A stretch of 64,000 bases of DNA, from assembly GCA_963807675.1 (NCBI GenBank), contig CAWECP010000012.1, positions 682,001 through 746,000 of the forward strand, in the 5' to 3' direction. Origin of the DNA: Bog-473 sp963807675. Lineage in GTDB: Bacteria; Actinomycetota; Acidimicrobiia; Acidimicrobiales; RAAP-2. Made by a program: the position numbers and the translations under genes. Shown here piece by piece: positions 44,257-53,694 of the stretch (the stretch's first letter is position 1; each line of letters starts with the position of its first letter). The notes under the pieces were generated by a model, which did not search any database, had not been told where the DNA came from, and saw nothing but the letters and a program-made list of their open reading frames with translations.

Positions 44257-45200
44257 GGCGCCTCCCCCACCGGCCAGCCGCCGAGGGAGAAGACGCGGCC
44301 ATCGGCGCGGACCAGGCGGGCGGCCTGGCCCAGCGGGGGCACGAGATCGAGGGCCGGCGCGCCCCACACGAGGGCGGCCGTCGACACCAGGTTCGCCTCG
44401 ACACAGGAGCCGCCGGTGGCCGACACCAGCGACCAGTACGGCTCGACGCAGTCCCCGGTCCGGGGGTCGACGATGTGGTGGACCCGCCGCACCGAGGTGG
44501 TCCAGGTACGGGCGGCGACGGCCGAGCTGGCGAGGCCGCCCCCTCGGATGGCCACGACCTGGTCGACCTGGTCGGCCGGGGTCGAGGACTCCGAGGCGAT
44601 GCCCACGGCCCACCCCTCCGCGGGCGGCGGGCCCGCGACGGCGATGTCACCACCGAGGCTCACCAGCACCCCCCCGCCGACGACGTGCGCGATGCGGGCC
44701 GCGGCGCGGTCGGCGGCCAGCGCCTTGGCCGTGGAGCCGAGGTCGAGAAGGACACCTCGGGGGATACGCACGGAACGGGTGCGCGGATGGAGCTGGACGT
44801 GCTGGTAGCCGGCGACCCGGCCGAGGGCGCCGGGCGGCGCGGGCGGGCGCCGGCGCACCTCGTCGAGATCGGCGTCGTAACCCAGGGCGGCGAGGGCGTT
44901 GCCGACGGTGGGGTCGACGGCGCCACCGGTGCGGCGGGCCACGTCGCACGCCACCTCGAGCGCCTCGAAGAGCAGCGCGCCGACGGGCACGGTGCGGCCG
45001 GCCTTGGCGTGCAGCATGGCCAGCTCCGAGTCGTCGCGGAAGCGGCTGCAGGCGAGGTCGATCTCCTCGATGGCGCGGGCGAGGATGCATTCGGCCGCAC
45101 CCGCCAGGGCCGGGTCCTGCACCACGACCGTGGCCGTCGTGCCGATGGCGCGGAACGAGCGCGCCGTGAGCACGTGCTCGAGGGTCGACGTGGCCGTCAC
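44253..45200 (-). CDS. apbE: FAD:protein FMN transferase
   Basis: ApbE attaches FMN covalently to Thr or Ser of exported electron-transfer proteins. 315 residues show the core: CSRFRDDSELAMLH, VDPTVGNALAALGYD, LDLGSTAKALAADRAA (the FAD-binding K), VSLGGDIAV and HHIVDPRTG with the metal-binding Asp. It overlaps genes on both sides by four bases. No obvious signal peptide is present, so it may be exported differently or act before export. Its target is probably in the same operon. Confidence 0.9.
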   Translation of the reverse strand: MTATSTLEHVLTARSFRAIGTTATVVVQDPALAGAAECILARAIEEIDLACSRFRDDSELAMLHAKAGRTVPVGALLFEALEVACDVARRTGGAVDPTVGNALAALGYDADLDEVRRRPPAPPGALGRVAGYQHVQLHPRTRSVRIPRGVLLDLGSTAKALAADRAAARIAHVVGGGVLVSLGGDIAVAGPPPAEGWAVGIASESSTPADQVDQVVAIRGGGLASSAVAARTWTTSVRRVHHIVDPRTGDCVEPYWSLVSATGGSCVEANLVSTAALVWGAPALDLVPPLGQAARLVRADGRVFSLGGWPVGEAP

Positions 45201-45523
45201 GACGACGTGCCCCCGGACGTCACGGTGGGCCGGGAGGAGGTGGAGGTGGGGGCCGGCGAGCCGGCCGTGGTCGTCGTGGTGGTGTCGGACGTCGAGCCGG
45301 AGCCGGAACTGCCGGTGTTCGAGCTCTCGCCATTGGACGTCGAGCTCGAGGTGCCGGACCCCTTCGCCGGGCTGCTCGAGCCGGGGTGCTCCTCGGCCAC
45401 GACGACGCCGATGAGCGCGGTGAGCCCGGTGGCGGCGATGACGGCGCCCCGGGTCAGGCGGCGCACCCTCGACTGCGCCTTCTCCCGGGTCTCCGGTGTG
45501 CTCGGCTCGCTGGGGAGTGCCAT
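45197..45523 (-). CDS. Membrane-anchored Ser/Thr-rich protein
   Basis: 108 residues: a basic N-terminus (QSRVRRLTRG), one hydrophobic helix (about 28-46, AVIAATGLTALIGVVVAEE) and then a low-complexity tail almost entirely Ser, Thr, Gly and Pro. It ends PTVTSGGTSS, close to the (S/T)GAT-(S/T) motif to which ApbE attaches FMN. No complete FMN-binding domain is present. It is the first gene of the chain with ApbE and overlaps it by four bases. It could be a truncated or minimal flavin-carrying partner; that is a guess. Confidence 0.6.
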   Translation of the reverse strand: MALPSEPSTPETREKAQSRVRRLTRGAVIAATGLTALIGVVVAEEHPGSSSPAKGSGTSSSTSNGESSNTGSSGSGSTSDTTTTTTAGSPAPTSTSSRPTVTSGGTSS

Positions 45524-45699
45524 GGGACAGGGACCTCTGCTCTCGGAACGGCCCACATCGCACCATGCCGGCATCGACCCCGTCGCATGGCCCGCTGTGG
45601 ACCTCCTGTGACATTGTGCCGCACGACCCCTGCCCGAAATCGGCGACCACCACTACGATCGGTCGGCGGCGGCCCGGGCGGAGCGGTCGACAAGGGGGG

Positions 45700-46674
45700 A
45701 TGATGTCCCAGGTCAACACGGTGCGGGGCCCGGTCGACGGCGGCGCCCTCGGCGCCACGCTCATGCACGAGCACATCTTCGTGCTGAGCCCCGACATAGA
45801 GAAGACGTCGGCCGAGTGGGACGAGTCGGCGCAGCGGGCGCGGGCGGTGGAAAAGCTGCGCGAGCTGAAGCAGCGCGGCATCGACACGCTGGTCGACCTG
45901 ACCGTGGTCGGCCTGGGCCGCTCCATCCCCCGGGTGGCGGCCATCGCGGCGGAGGTGCCCGACATCAACGTGGTCGTGGCGACGGGCGTCTACACCTACA
46001 ACGAGGTGCCGATGTACTTCCACTTCCGGGGGCCGGGGACCGTTCTGGGCGGGCCCGAGCCGATGGTGGACCTGTTCGTGCGTGAGATCACCGACGGGAT
46101 CGGCGACACCGGCGTGCGGGCCGCGATCCTCAAGTGCGCGTCCGACCGCAACGGCATCACGCCCGGGGTCGAGCGCGTCATGCGTGCCGTGGCCCGGGCG
46201 CACCGGGCGACGGGGGTGCCCATCACGACGCACACGCCGACGCCGCCCGAGCCCTGGGGCCTCGAGCAGCAGCGCATCTTCCGCGACGAGGGCGTCGACC
46301 TGGCGCGGGTGGTGATCGGCCACAGCGGGGGCACCGTCAACACCGACTACCACCTGGCGCTGATCGACGGCGGGTCGTATCTCGGCTTCGACCACTTCGG
46401 GCTGCCGGGCATCACCCTCGAAGCGCGGGTCGACGCGGTGGCGCGGCTGTGCGAGCGCGGCTACGCCGAGCGCCTCGTCCTGTCGCACGACGCCATGTGC
46501 TTCGTCGACTGGTTCCCCCAGCACGTGATGGACGCCTCGGAGAGCTGGCGCTGGACCTACATTTCCGACCAGGTGCTGCCGGCCATGCGCGCCCGCGGCA
46601 TCAGCGACGCCGACGTCACCACCATGCTGGTCGACAACCCGCGGCGGATCCTCGAGGGCGGGAACGCCTACTGA
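45700..46674 (+). CDS. Phosphotriesterase-family hydrolase (lactonase-like)
   Basis: A 324-residue TIM-barrel amidohydrolase with a binuclear metal site: MHEHIF (HxH), a carbamylated Lys in ILKCASDR, ITTHTPTP, VIGHSGGTVN and LSHDAMCFVDW. Members of the family are lactonases or phosphotriesterases. GGGGGG stands right before the ATG 45700. It leads a three-gene plus-strand operon with an acyl-CoA synthetase and an enoyl-CoA hydratase. Confidence 0.9.
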   Translation: MMSQVNTVRGPVDGGALGATLMHEHIFVLSPDIEKTSAEWDESAQRARAVEKLRELKQRGIDTLVDLTVVGLGRSIPRVAAIAAEVPDINVVVATGVYTYNEVPMYFHFRGPGTVLGGPEPMVDLFVREITDGIGDTGVRAAILKCASDRNGITPGVERVMRAVARAHRATGVPITTHTPTPPEPWGLEQQRIFRDEGVDLARVVIGHSGGTVNTDYHLALIDGGSYLGFDHFGLPGITLEARVDAVARLCERGYAERLVLSHDAMCFVDWFPQHVMDASESWRWTYISDQVLPAMRARGISDADVTTMLVDNPRRILEGGNAY

Positions 46675-46687
46675 TGCCGACCCGGCC

Positions 46688-48187
46688 GTGACGCTGCTGC
46701 AGACCGAGCTGCTGGCGCACCTGGCCCGGCAGTGGCCGGACGGCGTGGCCTGGCGGAACCTGGCCGACGGCTCGGCGCTCACCCTCGGCGCCTGGCACCG
46801 CGACTCCAACCGCCTGGCCCGCGGGCTGACCGGGCGCGGGCTGCGCGCCGGCGACCGGGTGGCCCTGGTCATCGGCGACGACGAGCCGCTCGAGTGGCTG
46901 GTGTCGTATGTGGCCATCCACAAGGCGCGCGGGGTGGCCGTGCCGCTCCACGCCCGACTCGGCCCGGGCGAGCTGGACCGGATTCTTCGGCACGCGGCAC
47001 CCGCCGCCCTCTTGTGCAGCGACGCCGCCGCGGCGCCGGCGTCGGCGGCGGGCGCGGCGCTGGTCGCCGCGGTCAACGGCGAGGGGAGCGAGCGCTGGGC
47101 CGGCCTCTTCTCCGACGACGAGGACGACCTGGAGCCGGGCCCGTCGGCGGACGACGTGGCCGACATCTTCTACACGTCGGGCACCACCGGGGAGCCCAAG
47201 GGCGTGACGGTGACGCACGGCGGGCTGTCGTCGACCGAGCGCGTCCCGTCGGCCTGGCTCGGCCTCGGCTTCCTGTCGTCGTCGCCCTTCGCCACCACCA
47301 GCGGCTCGCTCCTGGTCTGCGGGCCGCTGCGCGGCGGGTTGAGCGGGTGGTTCCTGCCGCGCTTCGACCCGGACCGCTGGCTGGCCGTGGTGGAGGCGGA
47401 GCGACCGGTGGCGGCGTTCCTGGTGCCGGCCATGGTGGAGCTGATTGTGGCGCGGCCCCGGTTCGAGACGGCCGACCTGTCCAGCTTGGCCGTGGTGAAC
47501 ATCGGCAGCGCGCCGATCGCCACGGCCACGCTGCGCCGGCTCGGCGCTCGCCTGCCGGCGGCCGACGTGCTGTGCGGCTACGGGATGACCGAGTTCGGCG
47601 CGGTGACGGCCTTGCCACTGGGCGACGGCGGGCGCCACCTCGGCTCGGTGGGGCTCCCGCTGCCGGGCGTCGAGGTGCGGATACTCGACGCGGGCGGCGC
47701 GCCGCTGGGGCCGGGGGAGGTCGGCCAGGTGGCCATCGGCGGGACGCGCCCGCCGAGGACCTACCACGGGGACCGTGAGGCCACGGCGCGCACCTGGGTC
47801 GACGGTTGGCTGCTGAGCGGGGACCTGGGGTCGCTCGACGCCGAAGGCTACCTGTGGATCACGGGGCGCCAGAAGGAAATGGTCATCCGGGGCGGTCACA
47901 ACGTCGTGCCGGGTGAGGTCGAGGCGGCGCTCTTCGAGCACCCGGAGGTGACGGAGGCCGCAGTGGCCGGGGTGCCCCACCCGGTGCTGGGCGAGGACGT
48001 CGCGGCCTGGGTGGCCCTGCGCCGGCCCGTGGCGCCCGACGACCTGCGGGCGTTCCTGCTGGCTCGTCTGGCCGACTACAAGGTGCCGCGCCGCATTACC
48101 GTGGTCGACGCGCTCCCGCGCAACGAGAGCGGCAAGGTGCTCAAATCCGAGCTCGTGCGGGGAGTCGAGCAGAGGAGCGGACCGTGA
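46688..48187 (+). CDS. Acyl-CoA synthetase (AMP-forming)
   Basis: A class I adenylate-forming ligase of 499 residues that activates a carboxylic acid to its CoA thioester. The P-loop is IFYTSGTTGEPKGVTVTH, motif A5 GYGMTEFGAV, and the hinge region LSGDLGSLDAEGYLWITGRQKEM with the catalytic Lys near the C-terminus in NESGKVLK. GTG 46688 follows the hydrolase stop by 13 bases, and its own stop overlaps the hydratase GTG. It probably supplies CoA esters to the hydratase. Confidence 0.93.
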   Translation: MTLLQTELLAHLARQWPDGVAWRNLADGSALTLGAWHRDSNRLARGLTGRGLRAGDRVALVIGDDEPLEWLVSYVAIHKARGVAVPLHARLGPGELDRILRHAAPAALLCSDAAAAPASAAGAALVAAVNGEGSERWAGLFSDDEDDLEPGPSADDVADIFYTSGTTGEPKGVTVTHGGLSSTERVPSAWLGLGFLSSSPFATTSGSLLVCGPLRGGLSGWFLPRFDPDRWLAVVEAERPVAAFLVPAMVELIVARPRFETADLSSLAVVNIGSAPIATATLRRLGARLPAADVLCGYGMTEFGAVTALPLGDGGRHLGSVGLPLPGVEVRILDAGGAPLGPGEVGQVAIGGTRPPRTYHGDREATARTWVDGWLLSGDLGSLDAEGYLWITGRQKEMVIRGGHNVVPGEVEAALFEHPEVTEAAVAGVPHPVLGEDVAAWVALRRPVAPDDLRAFLLARLADYKVPRRITVVDALPRNESGKVLKSELVRGVEQRSGP

Positions 48188-49014
48188 GCACCAGCTTCAC
48201 CACCCTGGCGACAGAGCAGATCGGTCGCGTGCGGCGCCTGACCCTCGACCGGCCCGACCATCACAACCCGCTCACCCCCCGCTGCGTGCGGGAGCTCCTG
48301 CGGGCGGTCGAGGAGGCCGAGGCCGACCGGGGCACGAGCGTCCTCGTCATCCGGAGTACGGGGCGATCGTTCTCCTCGGGGTACGGCTTCATCGCCGAGG
48401 ACACCGACCCGGGGGACTTCGAGCCGCACGACGCGCTGGAGGGGGACGTGACGGCCATGCTGGCGCTGGCCAGGGGCTGGGGTCGCCTGTGGGACTGCGC
48501 CATCCCGGTCATCGCCCAGGTGCAGGGCAACTGCCTGGCGGGTGGGACGGACCTGGCCCTGCACTGCGACCTGGTGGTGGCGGCCGAGGACGCGCGCATC
48601 GGCTTCCCGCCGGTGCGGTCGATGGGCGTGCCGCCGACCAACATGTGGCTGTACCACCTCGGACCCCAGTGGACCAAGCGCCTGCTCTTCACGGGCGACA
48701 CCATTTCCGGCGAGGAGGCGCGGGAGCTCGGGCTGGTCGTGGCGACGGCGCCGGCCGACGAGCTCGACGGGCGCGTGCTCGAGCTGGCCGAGCGGATGGC
48801 GCTGATCGGCCGGGACCTGCTGGTGGCCAACAAGCGGGTGGTCAATGCGGGCGTCGAGCTGATGGGAAGGTCGCAGCTGCAGCGTTTCGCCGCGCTGAAC
48901 GACGCCATCGGCCACCGGGCACCGGAGGCGCTGGCCTTCTCGGACCGCATTGCCGAGGTCGGGTTGCGCCGGGCCGTGCGCGAGCGCGACGCCGCCTTCG
49001 ACGCGGCCGACTGA
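48184..49014 (+). CDS. Enoyl-CoA hydratase/isomerase family protein
   Basis: A 276-residue crotonase-fold enzyme. The oxyanion-hole Gly is in FSSGYGFI and the second motif is QVQGNCLAGGTDLALHCDLVVAAEDARIGFPPVR. The two Glu of true hydratases are not obvious (GGTDLAL has no Glu, as in isomerases and hydrolases), so the precise reaction is open. The GTG start overlaps the synthetase stop by four bases. Confidence 0.88.
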   Translation: MSTSFTTLATEQIGRVRRLTLDRPDHHNPLTPRCVRELLRAVEEAEADRGTSVLVIRSTGRSFSSGYGFIAEDTDPGDFEPHDALEGDVTAMLALARGWGRLWDCAIPVIAQVQGNCLAGGTDLALHCDLVVAAEDARIGFPPVRSMGVPPTNMWLYHLGPQWTKRLLFTGDTISGEEARELGLVVATAPADELDGRVLELAERMALIGRDLLVANKRVVNAGVELMGRSQLQRFAALNDAIGHRAPEALAFSDRIAEVGLRRAVRERDAAFDAAD

Positions 49015-49494
49015 CTACACGTCCGTCAGCGACGTCTCGGTGATGCCGAGCACGCGCAAGGTGCGCCCGAGGCCGAGGAAGGCCGACACGCAGACGGTCA
49101 GGTCGAAGACCTCGGGGTCGCTGAACACGCCGCGCAGCCGCTGCACGAACGCGTCGTCGATGCTGGCGTGGTCGAGGGCGAAGCGCTCGGCGAACTCGAC
49201 GGCGAGGCGCTCCTGCTCGGAGAAGCTGCCGTCGCCGCCCGATCCCACGGCTTCGTAGAAGTCCTCGTGGAGGCCGTGGGCCCGCACCGAGTCGGCCCGG
49301 AAGGCGAGGCAGACGGTGCAGTCGTTCAGCTGGGCGATGCGCATGCGAGCCGCCTCGCGGACGCGGACGGGCAGGATGCTCTTGTTGTAGGCGGCGTCGA
49401 CCAGCCGGGTGGCCGCACGCCCGAGCTCGGGCTGGAGCGACCAGAGCTGGACGGCGTCACCGCCCTCTCCCGGCGGGATCTCGAGGCGGGCCAC
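49015..49494 (-). CDS. Carboxymuconolactone decarboxylase-family protein
   Basis: A 159-residue CMD/AhpD-like protein, second in this window. The redox motif is NDCTVCLAFRADSVRAHGL (CxxC with a His further on) within a helical fold; the C-terminus has FDLTVCVSAFLGLGRTLRVLG. It converges end to end with the hydratase gene, with no gap. Function is likely antioxidant but unproven. Confidence 0.86.
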   Translation of the reverse strand: MARLEIPPGEGGDAVQLWSLQPELGRAATRLVDAAYNKSILPVRVREAARMRIAQLNDCTVCLAFRADSVRAHGLHEDFYEAVGSGGDGSFSEQERLAVEFAERFALDHASIDDAFVQRLRGVFSDPEVFDLTVCVSAFLGLGRTLRVLGITETSLTDV

Positions 49495-49574
49495 GACGGG
49501 ACTTTATGCCAGTATGCGGGTCTTGGCGACGGTGGTCCGGACGCAGGCGGGGCCATGGGAACGGGAAGGTCGGC

Positions 49575-50111
49575 ATGGTTCGCTACAAGCTCGATTCGGT
49601 GCGCTCGTGTGTTTGGGTCAGCGCTCGATCGAGCCTGCACCCGATCAACACGGAGACCCGCGGAATCACCGGTTGGTTCGAAGCCGCCACCCGGTCCGAC
49701 GGCTCGCTGGACCTCGACCAGCCCGTTTCGGGCGAGCTCCAGCTGGCGGTGGAACGGCTGACATCGGGGAACGTCCTCTACGACCGCGAGCTCCGGCGGC
49801 GCATCGACGCACGGCGCTATCCGACGATCAACGGGCGGGTGGTGCAGGTAGAAGCGGGTGTCGGGCATCCGCAGTATGTGATGACCGGAGACATCTCCTT
49901 CCACGGCAAGACCCTGTCTTTCAAGCACGAGATGGAAATTGCGATCGACGGCGAGAGCGCCGTCCTCTCGGGTCAGGACGACTTCGACATCCGGGAGTTC
50001 GGAATGAAGCCGCCCAGCATGCTCATGGTGCGCGTCTACCCGGAGGTCAACGTGCGCGTCGAGCTGCACGGGACGGCCGAGGGGGCTGACACGTCGAGTC
50101 AGCTCGGCTGA
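49575..50111 (+). CDS. YceI-family protein
   Basis: A 178-residue lipocalin-like YceI domain that binds isoprenoid lipids. Landmarks are YKLDSVRSCVWVSARSSLHPI, ATRSDGSLDL, SGELQLAVERLTSGN, ARRYPTINGRVVQVEAG and GDISFHGKTLSF. There is no signal peptide, so it is cytoplasmic here, unlike many YceI proteins. ATG 49575 has GGGAAGG upstream. It starts alone on the plus strand and diverges from the CMD gene. Confidence 0.88.
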   Translation: MVRYKLDSVRSCVWVSARSSLHPINTETRGITGWFEAATRSDGSLDLDQPVSGELQLAVERLTSGNVLYDRELRRRIDARRYPTINGRVVQVEAGVGHPQYVMTGDISFHGKTLSFKHEMEIAIDGESAVLSGQDDFDIREFGMKPPSMLMVRVYPEVNVRVELHGTAEGADTSSQLG

Positions 50112-50180
50112 GCGCTGGGCGCGGTGTCGCGTGGACCGCATGGCGAGAGAACGGAGGGCCGTACCGCGGGTCGCCCAGGG

Positions 50181-51131
50181 TCACTTCTTCGCCAGGTTCT
50201 GGCGAATCATGGAGAGAATCCCGTTCTGTAGGGCCATGCCGCAGCGGGTCTGCACGTAGTCGAAGGTATTGGGGGGACCGTAGTAGAGGTGGACGCCATC
50301 CGAACTAGCCCGGCATACTCCGCCATCGACGTCCGTTTGGTAGTGCCCAGACGGAGTTATGTAGGGCGAGACATCGACAAAACGAATCCCATTCGAGGAA
50401 TGCGTCGCCGCCTCGATGAGACTGTTGATTTTGTCGTGAGAGGCCGCTGAGGCGCCCGGCTCCTGCTGCCCATTCGGTTGGGCAGGGGGATCCATCCAGG
50501 GAACCGACAGGAAGTAAATCGGTGCTGCGGATGCCGATCTGATGCCATGGATCAGGTCCACTATTCGCTGCTCGACCATGGAGTCGTATCGGGGTTCCGC
50601 CAGTGATTCGACCTTGCCGTTGATCAGGTGCCGGAGTGAATCCCACCATCCCATTTCGAGAACTATGGCTTGTGGCTTGAAGCGCCGAGCATCGGCTGTC
50701 CAGGTCGTTACTTCGTGATCGCAATGAGCATCCATCGGAATCCACGTCCCCAAATAATCCACGCGGTACCCGGTGACAAATCCGCATCCAATCAACGACG
50801 CGTCATCGAGGACGGTCCCCCAGTCCTCCTGGTTGAGACTCATTTGAATGGCCATGGTCAAAGCAACGGAGTCACCGATGAGAAGCACACGTTTCGGAGG
50901 GCAGGTCCTGAATTCTCCGTAGCTGGTGATGCTCGAACTGGGCAGTAGGACACGGCAGGGCGAATCGTGACCCTTCCACGGAAATCTGGGCTGCGCTGCC
51001 GCAAACCCCGAGTGAGATGACGAAGCGAATGCTACGAACGCTGCGTCAGGCCCAACCACGAGGAGCGCGATCGCGACGGCGACGGCGACGAACCCAATGA
51101 GCAAGCTCCCGATTGGGCGGCGGGTTTTCAT
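50181..51131 (-). CDS. Secreted or membrane-anchored SGNH hydrolase
   Basis: A 316-residue exported esterase-like protein with an N-terminal helix (about 8-32). SGNH motifs are RVLLIGDSVALTMA (block I with Ser), EMGWWDSLRH (Gly/Asn region) and SSDGVHLYYGP (block V, Asp-x-x-His). Related to the C-terminal half of acyltransferase-3/SGNH proteins such as the one at 53.7 kb, it may remove or transfer acetyl groups on surface glycans. Lower GC than the core region suggests transfer. Confidence 0.8.
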   Translation of the reverse strand: MKTRRPIGSLLIGFVAVAVAIALLVVGPDAAFVAFASSSHSGFAAAQPRFPWKGHDSPCRVLLPSSSITSYGEFRTCPPKRVLLIGDSVALTMAIQMSLNQEDWGTVLDDASLIGCGFVTGYRVDYLGTWIPMDAHCDHEVTTWTADARRFKPQAIVLEMGWWDSLRHLINGKVESLAEPRYDSMVEQRIVDLIHGIRSASAAPIYFLSVPWMDPPAQPNGQQEPGASAASHDKINSLIEAATHSSNGIRFVDVSPYITPSGHYQTDVDGGVCRASSDGVHLYYGPPNTFDYVQTRCGMALQNGILSMIRQNLAKK

Positions 51132-51758
51132 GCGCTGAGCATGGCATAGCTCGTTGTCGATCTGCCTTCGCGCCGGGACCTGCCGGCATAACGCACTTGG
51201 CCAACTCAGCCTCGAACCGCGTTGAGCCCTCGCCCAGCTGACTGGCTGCGAGCTCGTGTACTCGTAGAGCGTGGGTGGATGCTCACCCCATTCACTGCGC
51301 CGGTACCGGTTGTCGTCTTCGGTGTGCCACACGCAGACATGTGACCTTCCCCACCAGAAAGACCACGACGACCGCCGCTGGCGGAGCCCGAGGGAGGCGC
51401 AGGCGCCATCGTCGCGACACGCCCAGTGGCGAAGTCGCTCGGACAGCGAGGCACGTTCTTGCTGCAAGCGCAGGAAAGCGCGTCGAAAATCGACGCATAT
51501 GGGCTGCTCAAGCACCACGGCAGTGGGTGCGACCTTCTTTCGCCGCAGCCAGCGACCTTCGGGTGCTCTTTGTGGAGAGGGTCGGTCCGCCGAAATAAAG
51601 ACAGCGGCGCGCTGTGGCAGTATCTGCCACCAGAATCTGTAGGTCTATTCCGGTGGTAGGTCGTACTGCGTTTGCCGCTCTGGGATTCGGTGTCCCCTCT
51701 TGCTGAGGTCCCGAATTCCTTCCGCGGCAGGGGCGCGGTGCACGTGGGGGAAGGTGAG
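51132..51758. other. 627-base gap without a recognised gene
   Basis: Open frames here are short and unlike any family I know; GC is near 60%. The end carries the GGGGGAAGG ribosome site of the RCC1-repeat gene (51747-51755). It probably holds promoters for the divergent SGNH and RCC1 genes. Confidence 0.5.
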
Positions 51759-52937
51759 ATGAAGAGACTGCTACTTTCGGCGGCCATAGCCACGGTCGTT
51801 GGTTTTACGGCGCTGCTGTCGACGAATGCATGGGGGGCGCAAACGCAGCAGCTTTATACCTGGGGGTATCCCTATTCCGCCAAAGGGTGGGACCTGCAGT
51901 ACTACGGCCCGACGATGGTGGACGGCGTGCCCGGAACGATCGTGCAGATCTCCGCGTCGAATTCGACCTCGTATGCGTTGACCAAAGGCGGCGAAGTCTG
52001 GGCGTGGGGAGTCGGGCAGGCGGGCGCACTCGGCAATGGAACGGCATCGGCAACCACGACGACACCGGTGCAGGTCAAATTCCCGACGGGCGTCAAGATC
52101 ACTTCGCTCCCGAGTCCGATGCCCTTTGACACTGGTATGGCGATCGACAGCAGGGGAAACGTCTGGGGCTGGGGTGCAAACTTGCAGAACCCGCTTTGCG
52201 TGACGACAGCAGACCTGGACGTCCCGGTGAAGCTCCCGTTGACGCACGTCACCCAGGCCACCGGCGCCGGCGTGCATGCGCTCTACGTGTCGGACGGGAA
52301 GATCCTCGCCTGTGGCGGAAACGCGGGGGGCGAGTTGGGCGATGGCACGACGGTCGCGTCGATAAGCCCTGTGGCTGTGGTCGGCCTGCCACACGAGCCC
52401 ATCAGAGCGGTCATGTCGTCTTGGGAGGACTCGGGCGCCGTGATGGCCGATGGTTCTTATTACGACTGGGGATTCAATCACGCCGACCAACTCGGGAACG
52501 GCAGCACGACGAACGGAGACATTCCTGTCCGGGTCGTTCTGCCATTGAAGGTTCGAAAGCTCTTCCTGGGTGGCAGTGCCTATGAGAATGGCCAAACTGT
52601 GGCCATTCTGACGAACGGCTCCGTGTGGGCATGGGGCTCGAATCAATATGGCCAGCTTGGCAACGGGAAGAGGTCAAGCAGCTCTGGTCCCACGCGGGTT
52701 GACCTCCCACCACGAACGTCCTTTGTTCAGATCATGTCCGGCGGTTCCACCATGTACGCAATCGAACGGTCGGGTGCGGTCTGGGCCTGGGGGCAGAACA
52801 ACGTGGGCCAACTCGGATTCGGCGCCATGGCGTCCAGCGACGTGCCGGCCAAAACGGGCATCACGTTGAGTTGCGTCTCCTCCACCGCATGGAACGTGGA
52901 GGGATTGAAGATAGGCGCGGGGTCAGCCTCCCCATGA
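51759..52937 (+). CDS. Secreted RCC1-repeat beta-propeller protein
   Basis: 392 residues: a signal peptide (about 1-27, cleaved near AWGA) followed by RCC1-type blades. Each blade has a pattern such as GEVWAWGVGQAGALGNGT, SVWAWGSNQYGQLGNG and AVWAWGQNNVGQLGFG. About six repeats are visible, close to the seven needed for a closed propeller. Such proteins are secreted in many soil bacteria, and their partner is unknown. It has a clear ribosome site. The stop codon is followed after three bases by a 7-bp minisatellite. Confidence 0.85.
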   Translation: MKRLLLSAAIATVVGFTALLSTNAWGAQTQQLYTWGYPYSAKGWDLQYYGPTMVDGVPGTIVQISASNSTSYALTKGGEVWAWGVGQAGALGNGTASATTTTPVQVKFPTGVKITSLPSPMPFDTGMAIDSRGNVWGWGANLQNPLCVTTADLDVPVKLPLTHVTQATGAGVHALYVSDGKILACGGNAGGELGDGTTVASISPVAVVGLPHEPIRAVMSSWEDSGAVMADGSYYDWGFNHADQLGNGSTTNGDIPVRVVLPLKVRKLFLGGSAYENGQTVAILTNGSVWAWGSNQYGQLGNGKRSSSSGPTRVDLPPRTSFVQIMSGGSTMYAIERSGAVWAWGQNNVGQLGFGAMASSDVPAKTGITLSCVSSTAWNVEGLKIGAGSASP

Positions 52938-52940
52938 CAC

Positions 52941-53037
52941 ACACCTGACACCTGACACCTGACACCTGACACCTGACACCTGACACCTGACACCTGACAC
53001 CTGACACCTGACACCTGACACCTGACACCTGACACCT
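52941..53037. repeat. Heptanucleotide tandem repeat, about 14 copies
   Basis: Thirteen perfect copies of ACACCTG plus a partial copy, without a single mismatch. It starts three bases after the RCC1 stop codon. Being 7 bases long it changes frame every unit; on the minus strand it reads as a repeating SGVRCQV peptide. Perfect identity suggests recent expansion by slippage. Confidence 0.95.
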
Positions 53038-53694
53038 AATCGCCGTTCGCCCGCCTGTACCTGAGGTCTTGCCCCATTCGCACCGACCTGGTCCTCGCAG
53101 CCCCCGGGACTCCGGTGCCGCGTCCACCTGGGACAGTTCCCGACGTTCACGGGCCGCCTGACGAAGGTTGAGCCTGAGCACCGTGACGCGGGCAGACCAA
53201 CCAACAGCTCGCAGACACGCGTAAGGTCGCGCTCCACAGGGTTTCTCCGAATCGACAGGCGTCAGACACCTCCGATTCTCAGAGCCCCCTGTGCTCTCCA
53301 ACGCGGGTCCCTCCCAAATCCGGCGCTCGCGAGACCAAGCACCTGAAGCCTGCGCTGGCTGGAACTGCCCCACGCATCCGACCAGGGCAGCCGCCCATCA
53401 ATGTCTCCTGCGTGGTGCGGAAGTAGTGGGGCCTGCTATTACCTTTCGAATCGCTTGATGGCGTCGGTGTAGCCGGCGAATCCACCCCATGAGATGTCGG
53501 CAGGGCGCATCTTGGATCGCCTTGGAACTCGAAATTACACGGGTGGCGATTCCTCCATCACATCGCCAGCATCACCGGATGCGAGCCTACGCTGACACCT
53601 TGATCAGCTCTCCATGACGTACCGTCGCGTCATGCCCCCTGCCATGGGACCTGATGACTGACCCCGTCTCACCGCGACCGCCGAAGAGATAGCG
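53038..53694. other. 657-base gap without a recognised gene
   Basis: GC about 60%; short open frames only, some of them shadows of the minisatellite. No known element seen. Likely promoter of the acyltransferase gene near its end. Confidence 0.5.

Noticed and set aside
51206..51793. 195-codon minus-strand ORF upstream of the RCC1 gene
   Set aside because: Overlaps the RCC1 signal peptide region antisense, has no recognisable domain and a Ser/Pro/Arg-biased composition.
52941..53037. CRISPR array
   Set aside because: Repeat unit is 7 bp with no spacers and there are no cas genes in the window.
52727..53373. Minus-strand frames coding repeated SGVRCQV peptides
   Set aside because: They are simply the 7-bp minisatellite read in three frames; no start signal or domain supports a protein.
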